The translations under genes and the position numbers were made by a program. DNA of 64,000 nt. Source: Phallus indusiatus. Taxonomy: Eukaryota; Basidiomycota; Agaricomycetes; Phallales; Phallaceae. Below the pieces are notes generated by a model. It was given only the letters and a program-made list of their open reading frames with translations, did no database searches and was not told the DNA's origin. Shown here in pieces: positions 13,494 to 24,257 of the stretch. Numbering within the stretch: position 1 is the stretch's first letter; every line of letters begins with the position of its first letter. The stretch lies in assembly GCA_027605045.1 (NCBI GenBank), contig JAQFWX010000092.1, positions 80,700-144,699 of the forward strand, in the 5' to 3' direction.

Positions 13494-15517
13494 TCAATGG
13501 AGCTTTTTTTTTGGAGGTAAAAGGCAACTTACTATCTCTAAAAGGTGAATGTCCCGAGAGGGATTTTGATGCTCTTCCCAAGAGATTGTCACCAACCCCT
13601 GGTCCTCCAGTTGCGCCGGTTTACTCCCCTCATTTGCACTTCTTCTACCAAATTTTCTTCGAAGAGTTTGGCGGGAATTAAGGCTGTCAGCGGATGTTAG
13701 TTCGTAAGCTCATGAAACCAAGAGACCATTTACATCGTTAAAAACGAGTTTGTGTACACTGTGGAGTGTTATTAATTTTCTGGAACATAGATCATGTATA
13801 CCACATCGAGAGCTCACATTTTGCTAAGCATAATTCAACCCCTGATACATTATTTATTAAATTTCTCCGTGGAAAATGACTTGACAATCCGCTGCCTACC
13901 GATGAAGACCCAATTACCAGGCATGGTTAACGCAAAAATAGCATCTGCAATCACAACAACGCTACCATCAGATTAGCTTGCATGTTTTACTATCACAAGA
14001 CTTTCACGCAAACCTGGTCAATAACCCTGTCTCTATGCTATAGACTATAAGAAGGCGAATGGCATCGTGTCGTCTAAACAAAGAATGAGCTCTAGAACCA
14101 GGAGGAGAGGAGAATTCGATATACTGACTGTTGCATACTCTTTTGTGTTTTTCGCAAATAATAACACAGCGAAAAGGTTATTAATACGTCGTTGACTGCC
14201 ATGACTATCAAAGTCGATGACAGAATGTCCTTATGCAACAACAGGTTTCAGTGATATTCACGTGTTATATGCGAGGAGAAGTGATATACCGATATATGAG
14301 GGATATTGCTGAATACTCCGATTTGGAAACTTGCAAAAAAATGAGGTGAGGCACAGGCATAGGGGCACGATGAGGGGGGTAATCCACTTACAGACGAACT
14401 GTCGATGCGATCCCCAAACCTGTACAGGTTTTGAGCTCATTTCTTTCGGATATAATCGATAAGATATGAATGTACCAGAATGTCCAAGCGCCAAACCCAC
14501 CTATATATATTTACCGTTAGTGTTGACATCATGAGATTAATTCAAGAAAAACTCAACGATAAGAATGGCGAGCCACCAGTTACCCTCACTCACTAAACAA
14601 ATCAGTACAGCCCCGTAAGGTGCACTATAATATAAACGTACATTTGTAAACTCGGTACGCGAAGAAGCTTGACACGAATTATTCAGCACTCGAACGACAA
14701 ACTCATCTCGCCCTACAAACCTTTGAACAATCAGAGTAACAGTTGTCTGCGGATGCATTAATCCTCGGAAAAAACCTTTCAACATGTAATCAATGATACT
14801 TACCGTCACCGCAACCTCAACCTGACATGGTTTTATTAATTCCGTGATTGTTGAACGCATGGTCAAAGAACTCACAATTAAACTCCTAATAGCATATTAG
14901 ACGACCGCGGTAAATTTCAAGGAAATATAACGTACCATTCTCCATGGATCAGACCTAATGGATTGGCAAAATTAACTACTAGGTAGTGATATGAGGCGTG
15001 TGCGACCAGAATGGTGTGCATAAAATCCAAGATCCTGTTCGATTAGCAGGGGTTACTCACTTTCTCAAATCAAAAATCAGAACTCACCACAAAGAAACGA
15101 CCTGACCAACAGAATTTTAATCCGTTAATACTCAAAAATGGATACAGGCGATAATAATATCGCGGGTATTGAGTTGGGGGGAGGACGTGCAAATAGATGT
15201 TTAAATAGTTTGGGAAGTGACTCACAAGGAATTTCAAAGATAGTCTGTCTTTAATATAATTGACTAGAAATAATTTCAAGCACAGTTTTCAAATGATGAT
15301 ATTCGAGACTTACGGAAGTAAAGATATGTTTGAAGGGTTGTCAGACCAAAGAGTCTACATAAATTTATGTTTTCAAGCTAAATCCACTAATATTACAAAA
15401 AATCACATACGTGGTTGATATTATCAAGCCGATAAGCAAAGCACCCAGTGTATCATTGAACTTTGTAGGTAAGTGAGGTAGTAATGTGGATGGGAGGGTG
15501 ACATTGACAGATGTCAT
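13494..15517 (-). CDS. DUF6534-like multi-pass membrane protein with many micro-exons
   Basis: Splicing on the minus strand rebuilds the seven-helix protein family (DUF6534) that is expanded in mushroom fungi. Pieces in order: TSVNVTLPSTLLPHL start at 15517, FNDTLGALLIGLI, LFGLTTLQTYLYF, KDRLSLKFLVVSLWILDFMH, ANPLGLIHGEW, TTVTLIVQ, SEGNWWLAILIV, GLALGHSGTFISYRLYP, VMAVNDVLITFSLCYYL, RLLIVYSIETGLLT, DAIFALTMPGNWVFI, LAKLYTNSFLTILNSR and a polar tail to a stop at 13494-13496. The first eight exons are 15517-15411, 15354-15314, 15263-15226, 15101-15088, 15034-14936, 14885-14876, 14821-14804 and 14746-14721, so four are only 10-26 nt. The segment between about 14720 and 14620 does not give the expected FF-x-RVW motif in any splice form I tried, so that boundary is uncertain or the gene is damaged there. 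Function is unknown; receptor-like topology is inferred. Confidence 0.72.
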
Positions 15518-17201
15518 TGCAGCTCTTGCAAATTTCCGGGATAGTAGGGAGGAGAAACTTATGAGCTGGAAAATATTGTGAACCAGATAATATCTCGTTG
15601 ACAACTAGAAGTCGCAACCACAATCCAACTACGCTTTGGCACTTGCGATGTGCAATATCACCCTGCTAGGCGACTTGCACAGCTGACTGGGAACAAATTG
15701 AGAAAGATGGAGAAACGATCAGCAAAATGAGGGGATAAAGATAAAATCTTCTTTTGAAGGGAAAAGGAGATATTGGTCAGGTGCAAACCATGTCAGCGAC
15801 GTCTCCTGGGCGGACTCTATTAAGGGTTCTGATATAGACCTAGGAGTAAGCTTCTTTTTTTTTTCTTCGACCCAGCGCCACGCTCAGATTAGTTAATGAG
15901 AATGTTTTTTTAGATGCAGGCTTCTTTTGAAAAAATTCACATCTTGATCGTGTGCACGTCCTGACGAACAACCAACTGCTGCCTGATTTAGGAACCGTGT
16001 CACGCACTGTCACGGAAAATGCACCAATCAACAGCCACCGGCCACCAGTCACTGAAATATGTCAAGTCATTCCGAAAGCCCAGCCAGACAGCTGTCGTTG
16101 TTGATGCATATCAACCACTATTCTCTTCGGATTTAAGAACTCATCTCAGCTCATTTTTTCTGGTGAGAATCAACTTGAATACAGTGCCAAGTACATAAAA
16201 GGCTGATTGATACCTTCGAATCCAAGCATCCAAGCAGTGCTAGTTGACTGAAGACATCTTCGCTTTATCAACCGTGCCGCATTCAATCTTTGTTAATGAT
16301 ATTGACTGGCAGGACAACAAATAAAGTTCCCACTTCGTAGCATCGTTGCCAAAGCAGTTCCGATTGAGATTGGTATACACGCCGGCGTAATATATGACTG
16401 GATGAAGTTTGCGCAAGCTATGCCGGTGCACTTGAATCGGTATCGCACTGAGGCTTCCTCGTTACTACCTCAACCAACTTAGAAAGATCCGTTGAGATTT
16501 GCATCAAATGCGCAGTCCCGGACAGCGATTTCTTTTTTTGGCGTTTGCGAGAGAGTCAAATTTCGTGCCAGACTGTGAATTGGGCCTATTATTGAACTAG
16601 AGCAAGCGATTTCTCCGTTTGTTCTCTCATTGGCACTAACGCACTAATCAGCACGATATAGTGCACCTCGAATCTTTTTTCCAAGCGAAAATTTTTGAAC
16701 CCCATGTATAATGCTGGAATTTCAAATTCCCATTCGCTCGCGTCTCGTCAGGCCCCGCCGTTCCGCGTGGTGTCATTTACTGGACGTAAAATTTAGCACT
16801 ATTCTCGTGGATCTTTCTGCGCTCAGCCACATGGACTCGGATCTTCTCGCCCTGTATTTTTCTGTGAAAATCTTGAAGGGCTTTACGGAATGCAATAATT
16901 TACCTCTCATCCGATGATAACTCTATCCGTCTTCGGAATTGTTGACAGACATTTTCATGAAATTGTAGTTCAAGAGGTACCTCGTTCAGCCTGATTTGTT
17001 GGTCTTTTTTTGCTTTGACGGATGATTGGTGAACCAAATTCAATTGAAATTTGCTAAAAATGGCTACAATCTTCCATGGCCGCGGCAACGATAAAAACAA
17101 CGATACTCAAAAACTTGATCTCCTGTAGATCGTGTGTGAGCTATAAGGACGCATATCAATTGAGGAAACCGGACAAACCGGAATCAGTCAATTTGCTTTC
17201 A
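15518..17201. other. Intergenic region, nothing recognised
   Basis: 1.7 kb with only short unconvincing ORFs (15840-16052 minus, 16711-16917 plus). No conserved motif was seen on either strand. It should contain the promoter of the minus-strand DUF6534 gene on its left and the 3' UTR of the deacetylase on its right. Confidence 0.4.
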
Positions 17202-18833
17202 TTATTTGGGGACCGACATTCCCTTTGGCATTAAAGCGCCCGGCTGAGGCTTGTTCTTCTCCCTGAACTCATTTGCCATCTCAATCATGGGAACCCAATG
17301 AACGTGTTCATGAGTGTTGATCCATTCAATGAAGCGTTCCTGTTCATGCATTCAATTCATCAAATGTGCTGCTAGCATGGATCTGATATTCACATACCAG
17401 CATCAACAAGACATGCGGTCGACTAATTTGTTGTCAGGCTATGTATATTCGGAGCATAAAGGCGAAATCTGACGTACCCGCTGACATCGGGATGAATGGT
17501 TATAGGGAATATAAAATCTATTCGAATACCAATTAAAGGAGTGGAGCTTAGAGATCCACAACGTTTACACACCGTCTTCCTCCCTGTATGTATTGGTTCA
17601 GCATGGTACTGCACCACCACACCAGAACATACCTATAACAATACGAAAAGGTATCCCTCCATAGCTGTTCAACGTCTCGAGCATTAACCTTCTCTTTGCG
17701 TTAGTTTCCCACTGGTCAATAATGCTTAGAAATCTTTACCCATCCATGAGAATTTGGCGAGCTTTTTATAAACCTTGAAACAGCAGTAGCTTCATTAATT
17801 TCAAAAAGAGATTGAATCGGAGAGCACATACATCATAGGAGGCAGGTCGTCTAGATACCAATTTGCAGGAATCTCAACGAGACCCGTCCCGTTCCCTCGA
17901 GACAAGGGCCGCATCCAAGTGTCCGGCTTTTGTGAATAATTGATTTTAAGCCAAGTATCTTCGTCCCGTAGGTAATATGCCTTGGTAACGAACTTTAATT
18001 TTCCTATCAAAAAAGAATGGATTGTTACCGTACTTGACAGTCATGCGCCATGTTCGAATGATCTACGTTTTAAAATAGACGGTAAAGTTTGGTACTAAAA
18101 AGGCTGTATTACGAAAGTCATACCGTACTCTATTCCTTTCTCAAGTAAGAGTTTAGACCCTTCTTTACTGGTCTCCCACCACGGTGCGACACTTCCTTTG
18201 GGAGGAATGCCACCACAAAAGTCTGTGAGCAACTTGTATGTATAGTCAAGAATGTCCTTCTGTTGATCCACAGTCATCGAGACAGGGTTCTACATCTAGG
18301 TCTTCAAAAGTTCAATTGAAATACAAGTGAAAGGAACTTGCCTCGTGAGAATATCCGTGAAGGCCTCTAATAAAGATGAGCCGCTGAGCTTACTCCACTT
18401 TTAGACTTAGCATTCATTACTTACATTTCATGGCCAGCATCTCTGACCGCAGCCATTTGCTCAGGAAAGGTTTCAAGACTATGACCTATTCACTGACGTA
18501 GCACCGATTGGAAATTAAATACGTTGTCTAACTCGCCTGGAATAAACCAAGTTGTCTTAATCTTATACTTGTCGAATAGCTTCAACAACCGAGGGACACC
18601 GACTTCACCGGCATACATGCCCTACGTGGACGCGATTCACGGAACAATTTGTGTAAAGATAGGTTTAATTTACTCGAGAGATATCTAGAGGCGAATCTTC
18701 GCCTCCATAGGATCCCAACCTAAGCAGTGGCAGTCGATGAGTTTTGAAGAATGGACATAGAAACATGCATAACTCACCAGCCAGCTACTGCATCAACGTC
18801 TACACCAAATCCAACTAAAACTCTGCGGGTCAT
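17202..18833 (-). CDS. Polysaccharide deacetylase family protein (NodB/CE4 fold, PgdA-like)
   Basis: About twelve short exons on the minus strand run from ATG 18833-18831 to TAA 17204-17202. The protein starts [18 protein letters not shown], where the Asp pair marks the NodB metal/catalytic strand. It continues with [52 protein letters not shown] (the H-x3-H metal site), [63 protein letters not shown] and [18 protein letters not shown]. There is no signal peptide, unlike secreted chitin deacetylases. The closest pattern is the cytosolic Helicobacter-PgdA-like / cyclic-imide-type subgroup, so the substrate is uncertain. Two of its introns use GC donors (18536-18486 and 18341-18290). It is divergent from ALG9. 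Confidence 0.87.
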
Positions 18834-19151
18834 TGCTGAAACTAAGATGGGATAAAAATGATTGGAAGTAGTATAGATATATATTATCGAATATTGAAAC
18901 GGGCCGATAAGACTGAATCGTGTTTATCTAACGTGCGCGTAATTGCATACCCTGGTGCTTCTTTTCTGCGAATTGTTGTGCCCAAGTGAGATTAGTTCCC
19001 ACAAAATCCCGGACTCTTTCCCTGCAAATATAAAGTTCACATGTGCTAAGTCTCTGCCTTGCCACGATCTTCGGTGTTGGGAGAACGAATGATCATTATA
19101 AATGCAGCTTAGGTAATACGAAAATCCCGTGATCTCATTCACAACGGGGAA
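18834..19151. promoter_or_regulatory. Shared divergent promoter, deacetylase / ALG9
   Basis: The 318 bp between the two divergent start codons must hold both promoters and leaders. An opening on the minus strand over 18924-19247 overlaps the ALG9 start and has no family signature, so it is not called. No clear TATA box is seen. Confidence 0.5.
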
Positions 19152-21530
19152 ATGGCAGCAAATGTTCAGCACATACGATTGAGCAAGCCCGATCCACCAA
19201 AGAGCAATCCTCCAAAGCTTAGACATCAGGGAATATTGCAAGATCAACTGAGAAGGTGATCTTCTGTCTTTCTTTTGTTCTTCCCCTTGACATTCATTTG
19301 GAACAGAACTGCGAGAGCACCATGGACACCGAGTTTATCTTTGGCATTCCGAATGATACTTCTGCTTCGGTTTAGCGCAGCAATGTACTCGAATATACAG
19401 GACTGCGATGAAGGTTCTCTAAAGTCTGCATTGTACTGTTCCTTGCTTCTTACATCGGTATTTCAGTCTATAACTTCTGGGAGCCGCTGCATTATTTGGA
19501 TCGAGGGTTTGCTTTTCAAACATGGGAGCTGTCCCCACAATACGCTATAAGAAGCTGGACCTATATCGTTTTTCACTTATTGCCCGTGTGGCTGTCCACT
19601 CGTTTACTTTCCTTAGACAAGGTAATGTTTTGTCAAGACTTTTCGGTTGACCACGATTCTCAAACCATTCTAGCGTCAAGTATTCTTCGCTGTTCGCATC
19701 TGTCTTGCAGTCGTTACTACATATTGTGAAGCCAAATTCTACCGCACAGTTTCCGTCACTTTGAACGATCGCGTTGGGAGGTATATGTTATTTATGCTCC
19801 TATTCAGCGCTGGAATGTGGAATGCGTCAACTGGTAATCCTACTTTTTGACTCGCTCATAATGATACTTACAGTTACGGCAGCGTTCTTGCCTTCGTCTT
19901 TTGCAATGTATGCAAATACATTCGCTTCTGCTTACTTCTTCCAACTTCCGAGCATGTCTAATAACCGGCGAACTTTACTGGCGGTTCTTGCGTTCGCTAC
20001 AGGAGCTATTGTGGGATGGCCGTTTTCTCTACTAGTCTCAGTACCTTTTGTTATAGAGGAACTATTTGTGTATGGCTTGGATCGGATTCCGCCGGAATTA
20101 CATAGACGTTGGCAGCTCAAGCGGTTACAAAGACTCATCACTTGCGGATTAGCTGCTTCTGCGATATTCGTAAGCTTGAGGTTTGCGCTAGAAGTGCTCT
20201 TCTGATTATCATGCGCAGATTCCCGTTGTTTTTATTGATTCCACGGCTTACGGCAAATTAGTTATCACGCCTTGGAACATAATCAAGTACAATATCTTCG
20301 GAGGTGCAGAACGTGGCCCAGATCTATATGGCTCTGAACCCTTCTCTTTCTATTTCTTGAATCTATTGCTCAATTTTAATATTGTTCTTCCCCTTGCACT
20401 CCTTTCTCTGCCTTCACTTTTCGTCACATACGTGTTCGACAGGAAACGCCTTGGACTTAAAAAACCTGGCCCTGACCAGAGCTCCCCTGTCACGTTGATT
20501 GCTGTTCGACTGATGCCCATGTACCTGTGGCTATTCACACTATCCGCCCAGCCTCACAAAGAAGAACGGTTCATGTTCCCAGTATATCCCTTCATCTGTT
20601 TCAACGCCTCAGTCACACTTTATCTAGTCAAAGGCTGGATGGAGGCTTCGTTCATCGCGATAACGAAATCGCCTTATCGTGTAAGCTTCTTTGATAATTT
20701 CTCACTCTTTTTTTCCACATGAATCAACCACATGACAATAGGCTTCGAAATCGCCAATTTTCAGAACATTGACTACCTTTACTATTGTCTCGTCAATCGC
20801 ACTGTCCGTTTCTAGGATACTGGCGCTACAGCATTATTATCATGCTCCATTAGACGTTGTATATCATTTCGAAGCTAAAGAGCTGCCCCGTCTTTTAAAC
20901 GTCACAGGACTTATCAATCTTCCAAGTTCATCCAAAAACGTGTCCCCCGAAGAACTCGCTTCGATTGATCTATCGTCTGTCAGTCAGCTCAATCTTAGGC
21001 TTTGTCTGGGAAAAGAGTGGTATAGGTTTCCCGGTCACTATCTCGTTCCAGATGGCGTGGACGTGCAATTCATCAAAAGTGAATTTAATGGGCTACTTCC
21101 GAGGAATTTCCTCCCTAGTTCAGGGCAGCAAGAGCTTCTCTGGAAACGTGACGCCACGAAGGTCATACCCTCTGGATTAAATGACATGAATAAAGAAGAG
21201 AAAGACCAATATGTACGCACTCTAGTTCTTTTCCGATATTTCTTTTCCTAATCTACATCTCAGGTGGACGTTTCGACTTGCGATTATTTAATAGACCTAG
21301 ATTTTCCCGAACATCCCCGAGTGTCAGCTCACGAACCTCGATACGCCGTCAATTCAGACGTATGGGATCGTGTTTTCTGCACCTCGTTTCTCGACGCGGC
21401 TTATTCGTCTCTTCTAACCCGTACATTATGGCTTCCTACGTCTTCATGGTCAAAAAAGAACTCTTTCGGAGATTATTGCCTACTCCGGGATAAAAGAAAA
21501 GCATTTAAACGTGAAAATATTAAAAATTAG
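19152..21530 (+). CDS. ALG9: Dolichyl-P-Man alpha-1,2-mannosyltransferase ALG9 (GT22)
   Basis: Eight exons (19152-19255, 19307-19413, 19467-19621, 19674-19833, 19883-20169, 20219-20680, 20742-21212, 21264-21530) encode 670 aa, close to the ~610 aa of human ALG9. Family signatures are AMYSNIQDCDEVYNFWEPLH (the Asp/Glu of the first lumenal loop), FQTWELSPQYAIRSW, GMWNASTAFLPSSFAMY, GWPFSLLVSVPF, the hallmark HKEERFMFPVYPFICFN, and the C-terminal CDYLIDLDFPEHP. Multiple hydrophobic helices place it in the ER membrane. It adds the seventh and ninth mannose to the lipid-linked N-glycan precursor, using dolichyl-phosphate mannose. The first exon was identified because GILQDQLRR joins in frame to TARAPWTPS across a 51-nt intron. 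Confidence 0.95.
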
Positions 21531-21745
21531 AATCACACACACACTATTGTATTTAAACCGGGTATTGGTCATAGTCAAATAATTTATTTATTAAAACATA
21601 CAGCGTGGCCGCTTTTGCGAGTAAGTCCTTGACAGTGCTTGTATGCCGTCATCGCCGTTAGTTATTTATTTCCGCGCTTACGAACGCGTTCAAAAGCTTG
21701 TGGCGGCGAGCTTCAGGCTGCCAATGCCATAACTTGTAACTCTAT

Positions 21746-23555
21746 ATGGGTCGATGCGACGAACCCAATTGTAACGGTCTCACAGAATTTGATGATACAG
21801 CACAGGCGATAGTCTGTACAAATTGCGGAAAAGTTGTCAATCAGACTATTCTTCGGGACGACTGGGATGGAGAAGCGGCGGGCTCGTCTTTTTATTTCGG
21901 ACCGACGACTTTGAAAAGTCTTCGACGTGTGGGAGCTAATCTCTCTGGGGGGTATGATAAAGAAGAACGTGATACAAGAAATATGGTACGGAGCTTTCAC
22001 TACATTTATTTGGGATCTGCTTTTAATGGTTTGATTACAGCGTGCCATGCACCAATATATTGGTACTGTATTGAAACGTCTCGGGTGTCCAGGATTATCG
22101 GAACGCGCTTGTGCATTGTTTAGTCGAACGAGAGCTCTTCGTCCTTTTAGATGGGGAAAGAAGGCAGTCCTAGTGGCTGGAGTTTGCATTGCGATCGTCC
22201 TACGGGAGAGCAAGAAAGGAGTTTTACTCAAAGACCTCTCAGTATGTTTTCTTTCTAACATTTCTTGGGCATGTCTTAAATCGCTACTTTCATAGGCAAT
22301 GCTCGATATTCCTTCCACGTCGCTTTTCCGAAACATAATTCAGATTTCCGATATCCTAGACATTAAACTGCCGCCTCTAGATCCCCTAGCACTTCTCGCA
22401 AGCATTCAAACATATGTCATGGAGCTAAAGAACATGCCAAACACGCCTTTCCCTAAAAACCTATGTACGTTTCTCGGCAATGTTTCATTATTACAGACTA
22501 TGCGACTAGCTTCATCTCTTGTGCCGTTAATTGCCCAGGTCGACGAACTTCCCCTCAGCTCATCCCCTCTATCTATGACTTGCGCTATATTTTTAGTCGC
22601 TCTCGAAGGTCAAAGTGCCGACTGTATTCCATTGCACCCGTTGTTGGTTAAAGAGTTGGCTAGAAGGGTTGGTGCGAGGAAAGACCTCATCACCGCACAA
22701 TATAATGCTATACTGGAGGTTATATCGAGCTGGATGGCGGATGTACCATGGCTGTCGTCTTCTCGCGATCCCGATAATTTAGCATCGAAGAAAAGACGCA
22801 AAACCAGCCATAGACATGTTGTCGCTTTGGGTATCAAAGAAATCGTCCGGTTTCGGATCGGGTTACTTAAAGCTCGGGAAAATAAAGGGTCTAATGATGC
22901 ACCTGTGGTATGTCTAGAAGTCGCAGAACGCGCAGGAGAAGAACCTTCTTATCCTCAAATTGGTCAAAAGAGGAAACGTGAGGATCAGCCTTGTCAACGA
23001 TTCAGGTCAATGAGACTCGTTCAGCCGACGTTAAAGGGAAAACCGCTATCTCAGTTGGATATTGCTTCCTTATCCTTATTATCTATTCACCACCCATTAT
23101 CTCACGAAACAAGCACCAAACGATCAACCGGTTTGACGAAATCGATTTTAACATCTTCCGTATTACCCGGAGACAAACATTACTCGCGACTACAATTACT
23201 AGTCAACGAACGCGGCGGAGAAGCCTTCATTCAAGATGACGAATTATTCGGCGAAGGAGAATTCGAGAACATGTTCCGGAGTGAAAACGAGATGAATGAA
23301 TACAAGGCGTTATATGGCTGGGATAACTCCACATCTGACTTTGAGCCACCATCAGAGCTTCTTGCATCACAAGACTGGAGTTTAGCTGATATGGAGATTT
23401 GGGCTGATTTAGGCGAATCCCACGATACGACTGATGGCGCAGGAAAAGAAGATGTTGAAAAAAATGTCCCTGACGAACAGATTATCGGAGAATGGCGAGA
23501 GGTGTCTCCTGGCCTTGATCTTCAGTTGGATGAAGATGATGATATCGATTTCTGA
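21746..23555 (+). CDS. TFIIB-type zinc ribbon / cyclin-fold transcription factor (BRF-like)
   Basis: Three exons (21746-21985, 22041-22241, 22296-23555) encode 566 aa. An N-terminal zinc ribbon has Cys at residues 4, 9, 24 and 27 (CDEPNC, then CTNCGKVV); the first pair has unusual C-x4-C spacing. A first cyclin fold follows (MHQYIGTVLKRLGCPGLSER, then KKAVLVAGVCIAIVLRES), then a more divergent second helical repeat, a basic KKRRKTSHRH segment and an acidic C-terminus ending DEDDDIDF. This is the TFIIB/BRF architecture; subunits of TFIIIB recruit RNA polymerase III. It departs from canonical Brf1 and may be a second, BRF2- or Rrn7-like paralogue, so no symbol is given. It follows ALG9 by 215 bp on the same strand. 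Confidence 0.7.
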
Positions 23556-24257
23556 TCAAATTAGTACATATCTTTTTATTGTAATGGAGATAAGTAATTT
23601 TACCTTTATTCGAGTATCATTAATAAACGAAGTCAAATTATCAGTGAACGAGTTTTCATAGATATTGCGTTGGATTCACAAATTATATGCACACAAGACT
23701 AATCGGTATCGAGTACCAAATTTCAAATTCAAATTTGGACGTAACCAAAGAGTGTTTTCCGTAATAGTCCACTAAAGACGAGATTTGAAAATAAATCTAT
23801 ATCCACATTTTTCGAAAAAAGCTATCGGTACCGTAAAATACACAACCTAGGCAATTGATAGAACTACTAAATAGATTGGCACATCGATATCGACACATCG
23901 GCGAGCGAAAGAGATGAAACAAAAAAATGTAGTTGTAGTACATTTACATATCGCATGTTTGAAATTTCTGAAATAATATGCAAGAAAACGAAAATGGTGA
24001 GGGTGAACGGAGTGTATGCGATTGAAAATGGAAAAGAAAAATCATACAACATGAAGGTTTAAATGTGGTGAGAAATAAAAAAAAGGGCGAGGGTAGATGC
24101 AAATGGTAGATGAAATATATCATCAACAAATGTGGCGCGGCGTGTAGGACATATGTATGTATGTATCGTGATGAAAGATGATTGAAAGTATGAGGACATG
24201 ATGAGGACAAGAAAATGATGGATAAATTGTGGTTAAGGATTCTTTAGAGAAGATTCT
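23556..24257. other. Convergent spacer, AT-rich
   Basis: 700 bp between two convergent genes. It is AT-rich with an (ATGT)n stretch near 24153-24168. Minus-strand openings at 23867-24210 give only low-complexity Phe/Ser/Leu sequence and are not called. Confidence 0.45.

Noticed and set aside
14258..14875. Single-exon reading of the two long minus-strand ORFs
   Set aside because: They are exons plus intron read-through of the DUF6534 gene; the conserved helices appear only after splicing.
18924..19247. 107-codon minus-strand ORF
   Set aside because: It overlaps the ALG9 first exon and divergent promoter, has no family pattern and is best explained as a shadow.
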